DNA of 64,000 bases. Origin: Burkholderia ambifaria AMMD. GTDB lineage: Bacteria; Pseudomonadota; Gammaproteobacteria; Burkholderiales; Burkholderiaceae. Each line of letters opens with the position of its first letter. Position 1 is the stretch's first letter. This document shows, one piece after another, positions 46,110 to 54,490 of the stretch. The notes beneath the pieces were generated by a model, which was not told the origin of the DNA, searched no databases, and saw nothing but the letters and a program-made list of their open reading frames with translations. The position numbers and the translations under genes were made by a program. The stretch lies in NCBI RefSeq assembly GCF_000203915.1, contig NC_008392.1, forward strand, positions 310,001-374,000, written 5' to 3'.

Positions 46110-47415
46110 AGAGCACTCCGTCGAGCGTCCACTGCCCGGATTTGTATGAAAGCGTCTCGACGCGCACGCCCGGCTCGTCGAGATACCTGATGAGGCTGTC
46201 GGGCCGCACGCCGCCCAGTTGCGCCGACATGCGCCAGGTCTGCCAGCTCGGCGCCGGCGGCGGGCCGCCGCCCGGATGCAGCCGGTCCAGCGTTTGCGAA
46301 GCGACGCTGCGCTGCGGCGCGCTTGCCGGCTGCAGCGTGAACGTCAGGCCGATGCCCAGCAACTGGAAGGCGGAAAGCATGCGCAAGCGCACGCCGCGCA
46401 CGCCATCGATCACTTCGTCTCCCCCCGCGGGCAATGCCAGCGGCTCCACGTAGCTCGCATGCTCGCCGTTGCCGTCGATCGTCGCGCGCGGCTCCGCCGC
46501 CATCAGCATCGCCACGTTCGATCCGTCCCGCGACCAGCTGTAGCTGACGTTCGACGCGCGGCAAACGTAGTCGTCGAGTTCCCAGCCGCCCGGCGCGATG
46601 TGCGTGAAGTGATCGACGCACGCGCGAACGAACGCATCGGGCCGCGGCTCGCCGGCCCACGGGTGCACGGCTTCGGGCGGTGCCGCGGGCTTGGGCGGAT
46701 GCAGCGCGAGCTCCGCGCGCATCCGCTCGAACGCCTGCTGCCGCTCGACTTCCATACGGTGGCGCCGGTACGCGACGATGCCGGCCACAACCGCGGCCGC
46801 CACCACGATCGCGACGGCGGCCAGCAGCACCTCGCGCCGCGGTGCGCGCCGCGAGACACGCGACAGATTCAGCCAGCGCGGCAAATGCGGCTTGCCGCCC
46901 CGGCGCGGGATCATGTCCTCGATGCGCCGCGCGTAGAAGTTGTGGAACCCCTGCACTTCCAGCTGCGGATCGCCGATGACGACGTTCCAGCCGCCGAGGC
47001 TGTAATCGCTGTGCAGCCGCTCGAACACTTCTTCGCTGGAACCGATCCGATCGCCGTTCGGCAGGAATGCGCCGTCGCGCACGGCGAAGTAGGCCCAGCG
47101 CCCGTCGGGCAGATGGAACGCACCGAGCCAGTTGGGCGCCGGCTGCTGGCGTCCGTCGTAGAACGCGCCTTCGACCGCGATCGTCTTCGACACGAGCGCG
47201 CCGAGCGACGGCAAGCCCAGTTGCGCGCCCTCGCGCGTGCTCGCGAAACCCGCGCCCGCGAAGGTGCGGTCGATACGCAGCACCATCGCATCGAAATTCA
47301 GGCGCGCGGCGAGTTCCACGGCCTCCGCGCGCAGCGCGTGCCGGCGCGACAGCGATTGCCAGAAAAGGCCGCATATGAACCGCTGCCGGCCGATCTGGAT
47401 GACTTGCGTCGCCAT
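46099..47415 (-). CDS. pilO: Type IVb pilus biogenesis protein PilO
   Basis: A 438-aa protein of the R64-type PilO family: an N-terminal cytoplasmic domain (to about 195), one membrane helix (EVLLAAVAIVVAAAVVAG) and a periplasmic domain with RACVDHFTHIAPGGWELDDY. It probably anchors the ATPase-platform complex. It follows pilN by 25 bp. It is unlike the short PilO of type IVa pili. Confidence 0.85.
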   Translation of the reverse strand: MATQVIQIGRQRFICGLFWQSLSRRHALRAEAVELAARLNFDAMVLRIDRTFAGAGFASTREGAQLGLPSLGALVSKTIAVEGAFYDGRQQPAPNWLGAFHLPDGRWAYFAVRDGAFLPNGDRIGSSEEVFERLHSDYSLGGWNVVIGDPQLEVQGFHNFYARRIEDMIPRRGGKPHLPRWLNLSRVSRRAPRREVLLAAVAIVVAAAVVAGIVAYRRHRMEVERQQAFERMRAELALHPPKPAAPPEAVHPWAGEPRPDAFVRACVDHFTHIAPGGWELDDYVCRASNVSYSWSRDGSNVAMLMAAEPRATIDGNGEHASYVEPLALPAGGDEVIDGVRGVRLRMLSAFQLLGIGLTFTLQPASAPQRSVASQTLDRLHPGGGPPPAPSWQTWRMSAQLGGVRPDSLIRYLDEPGVRVETLSYKSGQWTLDGVLYEK

Positions 47416-47440
47416 GACGGATCCTGTGCCCGAGCGCGCT

Positions 47441-49174
47441 TCAAGCGCCGTTGATCGCGATCGGCGAGAGCAGGATCACGATCACCTCGCGCGTGCCGGA
47501 CGCGTTGAACCCGCCCATCGCGTAGTTCGACGGATGGCCGACGCCTTGCCGGTTATCCTGATCGGTGATGCCCTCGTAGCCGCTGATGACGAGCGTCTGC
47601 CCCGACTTCACGGCGATGCGCTGCAGGAAGTTGCGCGTATCGACGGTCGGCAGCTGGATCTGCTGGTTCGCCGGGCCGAACGGCACAAGGTTCACGAGCG
47701 ACGAAATGTTGCTGTAGAACTGCATCATGATCGTGCCGTCGTCGAGGATGTGCGGCAGCACCGTGAGGTTGAAGCCGGTCGTGATCGTGCCCGGCGTGAG
47801 CGACGTCTGGCTGCCGATGTTGACGGTGTTGGTCGTCGAGATCTGCGCGAGATAGCCTTGCTGCTCGGCCACCTGCACGGGAACGGGCTGATCGTTGAGC
47901 GTCGTGATCGAGGCCGAGGTCTTGCGGTGCACCGTGCCCTGCGTCGAAAGCGCATCGATGACGGCCGTCGTGCTCGACGCGCGGCTCGACGGTGTGATGA
48001 CTGAGGCCGAGAGCTCGCTCGGGTTCTGGATCATGCTCGTGAACGCGGTGGTGATGCCGAACTGCGTGCCGAGCGCCTGATAGACCGCGTGCCAGTTGAT
48101 GCCGTAGCTGTCCGCCGCGGAAAGCGTGACCGAGAGCACCGTCACGTTGATGAGCACCTGCCGCGCGAGCACGCGGTTTTGCTGCTCCATGAACTCGCCC
48201 ACGCGCTCGAGCACATCGGGCGTATCGGTGACCGCGATCGAGCCCGTGGCTGGCGACGTGATGACCGAGCCTGCCGGAGAGAGCATCGCCTTGATCGCCG
48301 TCTGCAAGCCGTTGTACACCGAGAGCTGCGCGTTCATCGTGATGTTCGCGGTGTTGTCCGACGACACGGAGGGCGAACCGGACGTCCCGCCGCCTCCGCC
48401 GCCGATGCCCGCGCCGCCGGCGCCCGATCCGCCCGCGGCCCCCGTGCCGTTGCTCGAGGCGCCGCCGCTGTTGCTCGCACCGCTCACGACGTTCGTATCC
48501 AGCTTCGAGTCGCCCGGAATGGCGACGACCTGATAGACGCGCGTGCCCGTGTAGAAGAAGACGATCGCGCCGTCCTCGTACTTCCAATAGACGCCGAAGC
48601 GAGCCGACGCCGTGTCGAGCAGCCCGCGCAGCGTGCCGCGCGAATACGCGATGCGCACGGGCGAGGATACGCTCGGCACGCGCGCGGCCACCGTCGCGGC
48701 GCTCGTGCTCGGCGCGGGCCCCTGCAGCAGGCCGGGGGGCAGCGGCGGCACGCCGGGATAGGCTCCGGCGCCTCCCGTATCGACCGCGGTCTGCGTCGCG
48801 CGCGCGGCCGCTTCGCTCGTGCCCGGCGCAACCTTGGCCGGCAGGTGCGCGAGGCGCGAAATGCGATCGGCGAACATGCGCAGCGAATCGACCGTGCCGT
48901 CGAAGCTCGCCGGCTCGTCGAAGAGCTTCGGCAGCGTCGATTTCGTCGCGATCTTGATCGTCTTGCCCGAAAGCCAGAGTTCGTCCTTGACGACGACGTC
49001 GTCACTGCCCGGCACCGCGCGGTTGTCGCCGTTCGAGAGCTTGCCGAGCAATTGCCCCGCACGCGCGGTATCGGATTGCGAGTTGCGCTCGATCTTGTCC
49101 AGGAGACCGGTGCACCCCGCGAGCAGCGACAGGCACGCGGCAAGGACGACGAAAGGACGACGGAGGACGCTCAT
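47441..49174 (-). CDS. pilN: Type IVb pilus outer-membrane secretin PilN
   Basis: A 577-aa lipoprotein secretin. Lipobox LLAGC at Cys21, N-terminal N0/N1 domains with SRGTLRGLLDTASARFGVYW, a Gly/Ser linker, then the secretin domain with GSIAVTDTPDVLERVGEFM and TGFNLTVLPHILDDGTIMMQ. It forms the pore through which the pilus exits. AAGGAG lies upstream of the ATG, which shares one base with the pilL stop. This is a third secretin-family gene within 17 kb. Confidence 0.92.
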   Translation of the reverse strand: MSVLRRPFVVLAACLSLLAGCTGLLDKIERNSQSDTARAGQLLGKLSNGDNRAVPGSDDVVVKDELWLSGKTIKIATKSTLPKLFDEPASFDGTVDSLRMFADRISRLAHLPAKVAPGTSEAAARATQTAVDTGGAGAYPGVPPLPPGLLQGPAPSTSAATVAARVPSVSSPVRIAYSRGTLRGLLDTASARFGVYWKYEDGAIVFFYTGTRVYQVVAIPGDSKLDTNVVSGASNSGGASSNGTGAAGGSGAGGAGIGGGGGGTSGSPSVSSDNTANITMNAQLSVYNGLQTAIKAMLSPAGSVITSPATGSIAVTDTPDVLERVGEFMEQQNRVLARQVLINVTVLSVTLSAADSYGINWHAVYQALGTQFGITTAFTSMIQNPSELSASVITPSSRASSTTAVIDALSTQGTVHRKTSASITTLNDQPVPVQVAEQQGYLAQISTTNTVNIGSQTSLTPGTITTGFNLTVLPHILDDGTIMMQFYSNISSLVNLVPFGPANQQIQLPTVDTRNFLQRIAVKSGQTLVISGYEGITDQDNRQGVGHPSNYAMGGFNASGTREVIVILLSPIAINGA

Positions 49175-50412
49175 CAACTTGCTCCTTTGGGAACGACGCG
49201 CATGACGTGGTTGCGCTGGTACAAGACCACCTGAATCGGCACCTGCGAGCCGGCGAGCGCATTGGTCACCTGACGCAGCGCTTCGGCGAGCGTGCCGTGT
49301 ATCGTGGCCGTCGCGTCGACCTGAAAATCGGTCGGCACGTCCCAGATGAATTGCCAGCCGGCTTCGCTCGCCCAGCGCGCGAGCGCATTGCGCACGGAGC
49401 CGTCCGACAGGCGCATCTGCCACTCCGTGCGCTCGGGCGCCGCCGCGGGTACGAACGCCGGAGTCGCGGCTGGCGCCGACGATGGCGCCGGGGAGTCCGG
49501 GCCGGACGCCGGTTGCGTGGCGGCGAGCAACGGGGGCTCTATGGCGTCGCGCTTTGCGGGCGCGGGTACCTGCGCTCGCGGCGGTGCTGAAACAAGCGCC
49601 GGTACCGATGCCGGCTTGGCCGGCCCGGCTGCCGGTGCGGGCGACATCGCCGGAGCGGGCGCGGGTGCGGGCGACATCGCCAGAGCGGGCGCGGGCGCGG
49701 GCGCGGGTGCTGGTGCTGGTGCTGGTGCTGGTGCTGGTGCTGGTGCGGGTGCGGGTGCCGGCATGGCCGGCCCGGCCGCCGGTGCGGACGACATCACCGG
49801 AGCGGGCGCGGGCGCGGGTGCCGATGCCGGCACGGGCGGGACCGCCAGTGCTGCCGCCGGTGTGCGAGCCGATGCCGGTGTTGCGGGTATCCACGTCGAA
49901 ACGCGCGCCTGCACCAGGGTCTGCGCCGGTGCAATGGCAGGTCCCGCCGCGGGAGCCATCGCCGCCGCGCCCGTGGGCAAGGTGGAAGACGCATTCGTGG
50001 CGGCACTGTTCATGCGCGACGACGCGCCGGCTGCCGGCGAGGAAGGCTGCGGCGCGTCAACGTTTGCGCGCCGCGCATGCGCGGTCACCGTGAGCAAACG
50101 CATATCCGTATCGACGCGCGCCTGCAGCGCAGGATCGACCGACAGCACCTCGCCGAGCGCGTGCACGACCGACGAGCCGGCGCGCCAGCTCACGGACGCG
50201 TCGGCCCATGCGCCCGCGTTCGGCACATTGATGCTGTAACTCGTCGGCATGATCTGCTCGAGCGCGCGCAGCAACGGAACGTCGTGGCCGCCCGTGCGCA
50301 CGACGCCGCCCAGGCGCTGCCCGCCGTCGACGATTACTTGCTGATCGGAAGCGTGCGCGACCGTGAAGGCGAACCAGACGCCGCACAGCAGCGCCCGAAT
50401 GGCCGGCGGCAT
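49174..50412 (-). CDS. pilL: Type IVb pilus protein PilL (TcpQ-like)
   Basis: A 412-aa exported protein (signal peptide near AHA|SDQQV). A first domain around RALEQIMPTSYSINVP resembles the PilL/TcpQ N-region. The middle 200 residues are an Ala-Pro repeat linker, and the C-terminal domain (ERTEWQMRLSDGS, WQFIWDVPTDFQVDA) matches TcpQ-type secretin partners. It stabilises the PilN pore in related systems. ATG 50412 is preferred over an upstream in-frame ATG because it places the signal peptide at the N-terminus. First gene of the pil operon. Confidence 0.85.
   Translation of the reverse strand: MPPAIRALLCGVWFAFTVAHASDQQVIVDGGQRLGGVVRTGGHDVPLLRALEQIMPTSYSINVPNAGAWADASVSWRAGSSVVHALGEVLSVDPALQARVDTDMRLLTVTAHARRANVDAPQPSSPAAGASSRMNSAATNASSTLPTGAAAMAPAAGPAIAPAQTLVQARVSTWIPATPASARTPAAALAVPPVPASAPAPAPAPVMSSAPAAGPAMPAPAPAPAPAPAPAPAPAPAPAPAPALAMSPAPAPAPAMSPAPAAGPAKPASVPALVSAPPRAQVPAPAKRDAIEPPLLAATQPASGPDSPAPSSAPAATPAFVPAAAPERTEWQMRLSDGSVRNALARWASEAGWQFIWDVPTDFQVDATATIHGTLAEALRQVTNALAGSQVPIQVVLYQRNHVMRVVPKGAS
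49634..49760. repeat. Tandem repeats in the pilL linker
   Basis: A 30-bp unit starting GGTGCGGGCGACATCGCC is duplicated at 49634-49663 and 49664-49693, differing by one base in the shared part. It is followed by six perfect GGTGCT hexamers (49706-49741) and degenerate copies to about 49760. All units are multiples of 3, so changes in copy number would change linker length only. Confidence 0.85.
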
Positions 50413-51209
50413 CGCCGCTATCCGAACATTCGCCCGCGGCCCGCTCCGCCTGTTGTCGCTCACGCACCTCGGATGGACCGGGAGTTCTATTTTTTTTGTT
50501 GCCACGTTCTTTTCACTCTGCTTGAACCATTACACCTGCCGGAACAAACCGAGCAACGGCAAGCCGACCCCTCGCTTTGTTCCGGAAACGCCAATAATTG
50601 CCCTAAAAGAAGCAGTACCGAATGGCGTTCGGAATTCGAAAGCAAGTATGCAAGAAAACAATACCGACCTGTAAGGATAGCTACAGCCCAATGGGTAATT
50701 ACGGCAAAGTACACCGCACCTTTAAGTAAAAAAATACCCCTGGAAAATCATCCTTTCTCGGCCAGCATGGATGATACAGGCACCGGCGCAAGAATGTCGC
50801 CTTCGCGTCACAAGCCCCGCCCAGCATGGCGCTGTGGCAGCCGCCACGTTTGTTTGGACGTTTCGGCGCGAATCGCGGAATGGTTGCCCGCAGAAATATG
50901 CCAGATACAAACATGTGCTATGGCGCCGTTCGCGAGCGAGCCGCCCATTGGATGCCGTGCACCGCGCCAAACAGCGCACGGCGGCGAAAAACGTAACAAA
51001 AAATCATCAAAAAAAGCGACGCAGGCCTCCCGCTCGTGCGTGAAAGTCCACCGCAGCGCCCCCTCTCCGGCAAATGCCGATGCCAAACCGAAGGTAACAA
51101 ACCATCACAAACACGAGCCTAAATCGGCCCGCGATGAAAACATGCGCTCACTGCTTCACGAATCGTTTCACGCCGCTTAACGCATCGCTCATTGAATCAG
51201 GAGCACGAC
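50413..51209. other. 797-bp AT-richer regulatory gap between pilL and hrpB
   Basis: I see no convincing gene here. It must hold the divergent promoters of the pil operon and hrpB. Base composition is clearly lower in GC than the rest of the window, with A-tracts such as around 50987-51015. No PIP box was found, in line with hrpB being controlled by HrpG rather than by itself. The AT-rich stretch could attract H-NS-like silencers. Confidence 0.6.
50993..51112 (+). repeat. Two GTAACAAA direct repeats upstream of hrpB
   Basis: GTAACAAAAAATCATCAAA (50993-51011) and GTAACAAACCATCACAAAC (51094-51112) match in most positions and are 101 bp apart, ending 98 bp before the hrpB start. OmpR-family regulators such as HrpG bind direct repeats, so these are candidate HrpG sites. 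This is inference. Confidence 0.4.
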
Positions 51210-52643
51210 ATGTTCTCGACGATCTACTTCGCCGCGGCCTCGGCCCTCGCTTTCGACGACACCCCTGCGGACGTCGCCTCGAAAATGCTCCAAGGCCAGT
51301 TTCTCGACGCTGTCCGCCACGCCGCACGCCATGCCGATACCGACACGGCGCAAGCTCAGCCCGGCTACGCACAACTGCAGGTCTGCGCCGACCTCGAGCT
51401 GATGCTCGGCCGCCATGAAGAAGCGGAGGAAACGTATCGCCGCGCGCAAAAAGCCATTCGCGCCCAACGCGACGGTCTGCGTATCGCGTCGTGCCGCAAT
51501 ACCGGCTGGCAAGCCTTCTTCCGCAATCAGTTCAACGTCGCGCTCAGTTGCTTCAAGCGCGCCGGCGAGGAAAAGGCGGCCACGCCGCACCAACGTCTCG
51601 ACAGCCTCGTCGGTGCGACACTCGTTTCGTTTCATCTGGGCTTGATCCAGGCGGCGTGCCATCGCCTCGGCGAGCTGGCCGCGCTGGCGGCAACGCATGG
51701 CGATCGCCGCTGGAGCTACCTCGTGGAGGCGCTGCGGCGGGACCTCTTCGCGCAGCACGAACTGCACGGTGCCGAGCGACTCGCCGACCACATCTACTGG
51801 CGCTCGGCGATCGGGGAGTTCGAGCCGAGCGAGGCACCGGTACCGGGCTCGCAGCCCGCCGGGACCGTGCTGCCGCTGCTGGCCGAACGACTCTCGCACC
51901 TGAACCGGCTCGTTTCGCTGGCCGACGGCCGGACGAGCGCGGGCGAAACGCTCAAGCAATACGTGAGCTGGAGCCGCCAGGCCGGCCTCAACGATTATCA
52001 CCGCAGCCTGTGCCTCGAAATCACGTTGGCCGCGATCGCGGGCCACGCGACGCCGTTGGCCGAAGCGATGCTCGATGCGTCCGGCGCGGCGAATTCGCAA
52101 GGCAGCCAGCATGCGCGCTGGTACCTCGACTACCTCTACTGCCGCGCGAAGATCATGCAGCAGCAGATGCGCACGCAGGAATTCGCACAGTTCTACGGCC
52201 GCTACGCGCTCGCGTCGATTCAGCACGTGCGCGCGGACATGTCGATGCCCGCCGCCGCGGCCGATCACATGCAGGCATCGCGCACGGCGCAGCGCTCCGA
52301 CGATGTGAGCGCCCGCCTGCCGGCGAAATACCGCCGCGCCTATCGCTACCTGATGGACAACCTCGACCAAAAGGATCTTTCGGTGCGCGAAGTGGCATCG
52401 CATGTGGGCGTGACCGAGCGCGCGATGCAGGCAGCGTTCAAGAACCACCTCGGGCTGTCGCCGAGCGAGCTGATCCGGCGCCAGCGGATGGAGCGCATTC
52501 GCGACGACCTGCTCGACGACGGCGCACCGGCCACGCGCGTGCTCGACGTCGCGAACAAGTGGGGAGTGCGCCATCGTTCGACGCTGATCAACGGCTACCG
52601 GCGCGTGTTCCAGGAAGCGCCGTCGGAGACGATGGGCCGCTGA
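51210..52643 (+). CDS. hrpB: AraC-type T3SS activator HrpB (HrpX-like)
   Basis: A 477-aa regulator, the same size as Ralstonia HrpB and Xanthomonas HrpX. The N-terminal two thirds form a TPR-like helical region (LMLGRHEEAEETYRRAQKAI). The C-terminal AraC double helix-turn-helix spans about residues 375-470 (LSVREVASHVGVTERAMQ, GLSPSELIRRQRMERI). It binds PIP boxes and activates T3SS and effector genes. AGGAG lies 7 bases before ATG 51210. A terminator follows. Confidence 0.92.
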   Translation: MFSTIYFAAASALAFDDTPADVASKMLQGQFLDAVRHAARHADTDTAQAQPGYAQLQVCADLELMLGRHEEAEETYRRAQKAIRAQRDGLRIASCRNTGWQAFFRNQFNVALSCFKRAGEEKAATPHQRLDSLVGATLVSFHLGLIQAACHRLGELAALAATHGDRRWSYLVEALRRDLFAQHELHGAERLADHIYWRSAIGEFEPSEAPVPGSQPAGTVLPLLAERLSHLNRLVSLADGRTSAGETLKQYVSWSRQAGLNDYHRSLCLEITLAAIAGHATPLAEAMLDASGAANSQGSQHARWYLDYLYCRAKIMQQQMRTQEFAQFYGRYALASIQHVRADMSMPAAAADHMQASRTAQRSDDVSARLPAKYRRAYRYLMDNLDQKDLSVREVASHVGVTERAMQAAFKNHLGLSPSELIRRQRMERIRDDLLDDGAPATRVLDVANKWGVRHRSTLINGYRRVFQEAPSETMGR

Positions 52644-52717
52644 GGGCAGCGGTGTGCTGCGCCAAAGCGCCTGCACCACCGATCGGTAACACGGCCGGTC
52701 CGCGGCTTTTTTCCGCC

Positions 52718-52762
52718 AACGCCGTCCGACGAAACGCAAACGCGTGGGTCGGACGGCGTTTT
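52718..52762 (+). terminator. Rho-independent terminator of hrpB
   Basis: A perfect 13-bp stem AACGCCGTCCGAC/GTCGGACGGCGTT with a 17-base loop, followed by a short T-rich run. It ends 75 bp after the hrpB stop. Confidence 0.8.
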
Positions 52763-52817
52763 CATTCACACGTCGGTGCGAAGCGATTCCCGCACCGCTT
52801 CTCTTACCGGATGATCC

Positions 52818-53285
52818 ATGATGCGACTATTCACGCCCAAGCCGGCGCTCGCGCTGGCGCTTGCCGTTCTGTCCGTGCGGCCCGCCGAAGTGCGCGCGCA
52901 GACCGCCGACTGCTTTGCGGCGGCCGCCGCCTATCAACATGTGAGCCCCGTCGTGCTGCGCGCGATCGCGTGGCAAGAATCGCATGGCAACGCGAACGCG
53001 CTCCATCGCAACCGGAACGGTTCGACCGATTACGGCATGATGCAGATCAACTCGATTCACCTTCCGCTGCTGTCGCGCTATGGCGTCTCGGCCGACGACC
53101 TCATGAACCCATGCTTGAGCGTGTACGTGGCTGCGTGGCACCTGCACAAGATGATGGTCAAGTACGGGAATAACTGGGCGGCGATCGGTGCCTACCATTC
53201 GGAGACACCTGCCGAGCGCGACCGCTACGCGCGTTCGGTGCAAAGCATCGTCGAGCGCATGAAGCTCGCGGATGACGGGCAGTAG
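52818..53285 (+). CDS. Exported lytic transglycosylase (HpaH/Hpa2-like)
   Basis: A 155-aa lysozyme-fold enzyme with signal peptide (cleavage near VRAQT). The catalytic Glu is in AIAWQESHGNANA, and GSTDYGMMQINSIH and GNNWAAIGAYH complete the SLT fold. T3SS-linked enzymes of this type open the peptidoglycan for the injectisome. Type IVb pilus clusters also usually carry one (PilT of R64), and none is present in the pil operon here, so it could serve both machines. Two adjacent ATG codons start the gene, and the ribosome site is weak. Confidence 0.88.
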   Translation: MMRLFTPKPALALALAVLSVRPAEVRAQTADCFAAAAAYQHVSPVVLRAIAWQESHGNANALHRNRNGSTDYGMMQINSIHLPLLSRYGVSADDLMNPCLSVYVAAWHLHKMMVKYGNNWAAIGAYHSETPAERDRYARSVQSIVERMKLADDGQ

Positions 53286-53297
53286 GACGAGCAGGGG

Positions 53298-53317
53298 CAG
53301 CCGGGGAGACCCGGCTG
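53298..53317. terminator. Hairpin between convergent transglycosylase and pilin-like genes
   Basis: CAGCCGGG-GAGA-CCCGGCTG, a perfect 8-bp stem with a GNRA tetraloop, 12 bp past the transglycosylase stop. There is no T-run. It is likely a transcript-end hairpin. Confidence 0.45.
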
Positions 53318-53493
53318 GCCGCGAACGTCATCAAGAGAGAAAGCGACGTTGCATGAGGAAGTCGTCCCGTATGGCGAGCGCCAAGGCAAGCGCGAAGCGG
53401 GGACGAAGCGGGAACAATGCAGGCAGGAAGCGTAGGCGATCAGACAGGGGCATTCGCGAGCCGCGGGCGAAACGCCGCGGCCCGCCGTAGCCG

Positions 53494-54027
53494 TTACTGC
53501 CCCTTGGCGGCGTTCGAAATGTTGCTGGCACCCTTGTTACCCACCGACGCCAGCGCCGATGTGAGCTCCTGCGACTGCTGGTTGACAGCGGCCGCCAACG
53601 TGTTCGCGTTGTTGAGCCGCGTCATCTCGCTTTGCTGCTGCATGAAGTCGTTTTGCATCGCAGCCATTTGCGTCACGGGATTCCCTGCACCGAGGGCCGA
53701 TGGACGCATCATGTCACCCGCCGCATGCATTGCGGTGGACGCGACGCCGGGCGGCAGAAAGTGACTTCCGGCATGAAGCGCCGAACTCAGAAACTGTGCA
53801 CCGACGTTCCCCGCGCGCCCCGGCAGGCTGGCAAAGTTGCGGGGCGCCGGAGGCGGAGGTGGCGGCGCGCCGTCGGCCCCCTTGAAGCTGGATAGCCCGT
53901 CCAGTTGGCCTTTGCTGCGCGTGGGCGCTTGCTTTTGTGCGCCGTCGGTCGCACCGTTCTTCGTCCCTTTCTCGAACTCCGCGATACGGGACTGGACGAG
54001 CCCCGGTCGAATTCCTATGTTGTTCAT
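53494..54027 (-). CDS. Proline-rich protein ending in a Hrp pilin-like module
   Basis: A 177-aa protein without signal peptide or cysteine. Residues 54-61 are Pro-rich (APPPPPPA), residues 70-115 Gly/Ala-rich. The last 55 residues resemble the Hrp pilin encoded at 32207: MAAMQNDFMQQQ recalls the pilin MAAMQINMQQQ, and the C-terminal SALASVGNKGASNISNAAKG matches the pilin end in 17 of 21 positions, counting the final Gln. AAGGAG precedes ATG 54027 at 7 bases, and an imperfect PIP promoter lies upstream. It is probably a T3SS-secreted surface or pilus-associated protein. Confidence 0.75.
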   Translation of the reverse strand: MNNIGIRPGLVQSRIAEFEKGTKNGATDGAQKQAPTRSKGQLDGLSSFKGADGAPPPPPPAPRNFASLPGRAGNVGAQFLSSALHAGSHFLPPGVASTAMHAAGDMMRPSALGAGNPVTQMAAMQNDFMQQQSEMTRLNNANTLAAAVNQQSQELTSALASVGNKGASNISNAAKGQ

Positions 54028-54142
54028 GGCGAACTCCTTGAGTGACATGACGATTTCCGTCGCCGGCAACATCGCTCGATGTCGGTGCGGCACGGTCCCC
54101 GCATCCCACTCACGCGGAGCGATATCGAGGAATGCAAGCACA

Positions 54143-54203
54143 AGCTTATGCGCCACGGCATTGCGCAACGCAAGCGACGCGACGCGGCGAGCGAAATTGC
54201 GAA
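54143..54203 (-). promoter_or_regulatory. Imperfect PIP promoter of the pilin-like gene
   Basis: Minus strand: TTCGC (54203-54199), 15 bp, GTCGC (54183-54179, one mismatch), 30 bp, TAAGCT (54148-54143). The start codon is 116 bp downstream. Spacing is exact although one half-site is imperfect. Confidence 0.6.
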
Positions 54204-54274
54204 GCGCGCATGCGGCAAGTGCGATGAAGTGCGCAAATGGATTCGCAGTCGCAGCACCGGCGCCGGCATCGACG

Positions 54275-54335
54275 TGCGTTTTTTTGCACGCGACTTCGGA
54301 ATCGGCAGGCTGTCACCGTTATGTCGTTTTACCTT
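54275..54335 (+). promoter_or_regulatory. Imperfect PIP promoter of the 770-aa gene
   Basis: TGCGT (54275-54279, one mismatch to TTCGT), 15 bp, TTCGG (54295-54299), 30 bp, TACCTT (54330-54335). The ATG is 156 bp further. With the minus-strand site it forms a divergent pair like that at 23.0-23.3 kb. Confidence 0.55.
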
Positions 54336-54490
54336 TCCAACACGAGAACCCACGTTCGCAAAGCGCGAAGACGGAATCGACGGGCGAACGCACGTCGACC
54401 GCCTGGACGCGATGAGGCAGCGCGTCAGTCCATCAAGGCCTTTGTCGCGAGGCGACGTCGAACGATCGAAATCAACCGAAAGGAAACGTC

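Noticed and set aside
50619..50641. Two CGAA half-sites upstream of pilL resembling a PIP box
   Set aside because: The gap is N13 instead of N15 and no -10 element follows at 30-32 bp.
53272..53490. 72-codon Arg/Ser-rich frame after the transglycosylase
   Set aside because: It overlaps a hairpin and has biased composition, no ribosome site and no relatives I recognise.
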